Below are positions 31,673-32,610 of a stretch of DNA of 32,610 bases, piece by piece. Every line of letters starts with the position of its first letter. Position 1 is the stretch's first letter. The position numbers and the translations under genes are program-made. Source of the DNA: Planctomycetaceae bacterium (GTDB taxonomy: Bacteria > Planctomycetota > Planctomycetia > Pirellulales > Thermoguttaceae); contig JAAYAY010000161.1 in NCBI GenBank assembly GCA_012719125.1, positions 1 to 32,610 of the forward strand. The letters run 5' to 3'. The notes beneath the pieces are model-generated. The model did not search any database. It had not been told where the DNA came from and saw only the letters and a program-made list of their open reading frames with translations.

Positions 31673-32425
31673 ATGACGACTCCCCCCTTCGATGATTTCA
31701 CCGACGTCTATGAAGCCATGATCGACTGGCCCCGCCGGCTGGCCGGCGACGAACCATTCTTCCGGCCGTTGCTGCAAGAGGTCGCGGCTCGCCGTGTGGC
31801 CGACGTGGCCTGCGGGACCGGCCACCACGCGGCCATGTTCCACTCCTGGGGCCTGCATGTCGAAGCGTCCGATGTCAGTGCCAGTATGATCCAACGCGCT
31901 CGCCGCAAGTTCGGAGAGCCCGGCGGGCTGCACTGGTCGGTCCGCGGTTTCGAAGAACCGATCCCCGCCGACGAACCGTTCGATGCCGTGACCTGCCTCG
32001 GCAATTCACTCGCCCTGGCGGGCAGCCACGATCTTGCCCGGCGGTCAGTCGGCAACATGGTCGCCGCCCTTCGCCCGGGCGGCTTGCTGGTCCTCCACCT
32101 GCTCAACGTCTGGCGATTGGCAGACGGCCCGTGCCTGTGGCAGAAATGCCTTCGTACGGCCTTGCCTCAGGGCGAGTCGCTCATCACCAAGGGTGTCCAA
32201 CGCGTGGGCGATCGCGCCTTCGTCCACCTCGTTGTTACCCCCCTTGATGCGCCGGAGGATTTTCGAAGTGAATCGGTCCCCTTCCTGGCCCTCGAGGCCG
32301 AGGAACTCGGCGATATCGTCCAATCCGCCGGTGCGGGCGACGTCGGCCTCTACGGCAATCACAAACGTGGAAACTACGATCGGCTCTCAAGCGTCGATTT
32401 GATACTCGTAGCAAGGAGGAACTAA
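31673..32425 (+). CDS. Class I SAM-dependent methyltransferase, 250 aa
   Basis: The protein has the Rossmann-type SAM-binding motif I VADVACGTGHHA (residues 42-53), the acidic residue ending strand 2 (D67 in VEASDVSASMI), the motif around FDAVTCLGNSLAL, and the post-motif ALRPGGLLVLHLLN. The C-terminal half (GDRAFVHLVVTPLD, then GLYGNHKRGNYDRLSSVDLI) looks like the beta-sheet end of small-molecule methyltransferases of the Methyltransf_25/11 type. The target is not predictable. A GAGGGAG site lies about 7-9 nt before the ATG. It has no same-strand neighbour in the window. Confidence 0.88.
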   Translation: MTTPPFDDFTDVYEAMIDWPRRLAGDEPFFRPLLQEVAARRVADVACGTGHHAAMFHSWGLHVEASDVSASMIQRARRKFGEPGGLHWSVRGFEEPIPADEPFDAVTCLGNSLALAGSHDLARRSVGNMVAALRPGGLLVLHLLNVWRLADGPCLWQKCLRTALPQGESLITKGVQRVGDRAFVHLVVTPLDAPEDFRSESVPFLALEAEELGDIVQSAGAGDVGLYGNHKRGNYDRLSSVDLILVARRN

Positions 32426-32526
32426 GCACCTCGGTTTCCCTTCGCACAAACCGGCGGCTGGAAGGACCCGCCAAGACCGGCTAAACCCGTCAGTTGCACA
32501 AATCCATTGATGTGATCTTGACAAAA

Positions 32527-32603
32527 GGCGGTGAAACTCGATGCTTTCCAGTGTAAGAAAAAGTGTCCCCAATGGGAACAATGGAAAACAGGAGTTCACC
32601 GCC
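32527..32603. repeat. Imperfect inverted repeat near window edge
   Basis: GGCGGTGAAACTC (32527-32539) pairs with GAGTTCACCGCC (32592-32603) with one bulged base and a 52-nt loop. It could be the terminator of the methyltransferase transcript or an end of an element outside the window; neither is shown. Confidence 0.3.
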
Positions 32604-32610
32604 AGTGAAG

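Noticed and set aside
31437-31676. 79-aa frame between the promoter and the methyltransferase
   Set aside because: No family resemblance and no clear ribosome-binding site. It may be chance in the leader, so it is mentioned only as something to test.

Overview
The window looks like part of a planctomycete chromosome, probably order Pirellulales. The evidence is GC-rich coding sequence, two DUF1559 proteins, a DUF3604 protein with a secretion signal, the palindromic intergenic repeats that translate as NPKRKRG-type or ACGWALN-type junk peptides, and a very long secretin-N-domain protein. The taxonomic placement is inference from gene families and repeats; no rRNA or marker gene is present.

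Layout. Positions 1-910 hold nested insertion-sequence remains on the minus strand: the left end of an IS66-family element (tnpB running off the window, frameshifted tnpA) sitting inside a truncated IS3-family orfA. Then come a conserved hypothetical (925-1383, minus), a perfect 20-bp palindromic repeat, and an iron-sulfur L-serine dehydratase (1579-3123, minus). Divergent from it is a plus-strand set: a secreted carbohydrate-binding/DUF3604 protein (3383-6271), followed closely by two duplicated DUF1559 membrane proteins (6289-7092, 7110-8042). A secreted lipase-like alpha/beta hydrolase (8087-9085, minus) is divergent from a tryptophanase/tyrosine phenol-lyase family enzyme (9488-10939, plus). 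A truncated secreted-protein gene (11012-11515, minus), a small membrane protein (11677-11982, plus) and a 65-aa hypothetical (12068-12265, minus) follow.

Half of the window (12388-28446, minus) is one uninterrupted gene for a 5,352-residue exported protein. It has a signal peptide, an Ala/Pro-rich stretch, an LTxxQ-like segment, an STN-like and an N1-like secretin domain, then about 66 tandem beta-alpha-beta-beta-alpha units resembling secretin N domains, and a C-terminal linker plus two or three further N-like units. It has no recognisable secretin pore domain. The second half of the array is organised as a higher-order repeat of three units with an exact 597-bp period, and one period is short by exactly 201 bp. 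This is the most unusual object in the window.

Beyond it lie a 29-bp-arm palindrome, rubrerythrin (29093-29665, minus), a cysteine-rich secreted propeller-like protein (29861-31087, minus), and a class I methyltransferase (31673-32425, plus) behind a good sigma70-like promoter.

Functionally the window does not form one pathway. Serine dehydratase and the tryptophanase-family enzyme are both amino-acid lyases that would release pyruvate and ammonia, rubrerythrin is a peroxide-protection protein, and most remaining genes encode exported or membrane proteins. No type II, III or IV secretion or pilus genes accompany the giant secretin-like protein here.
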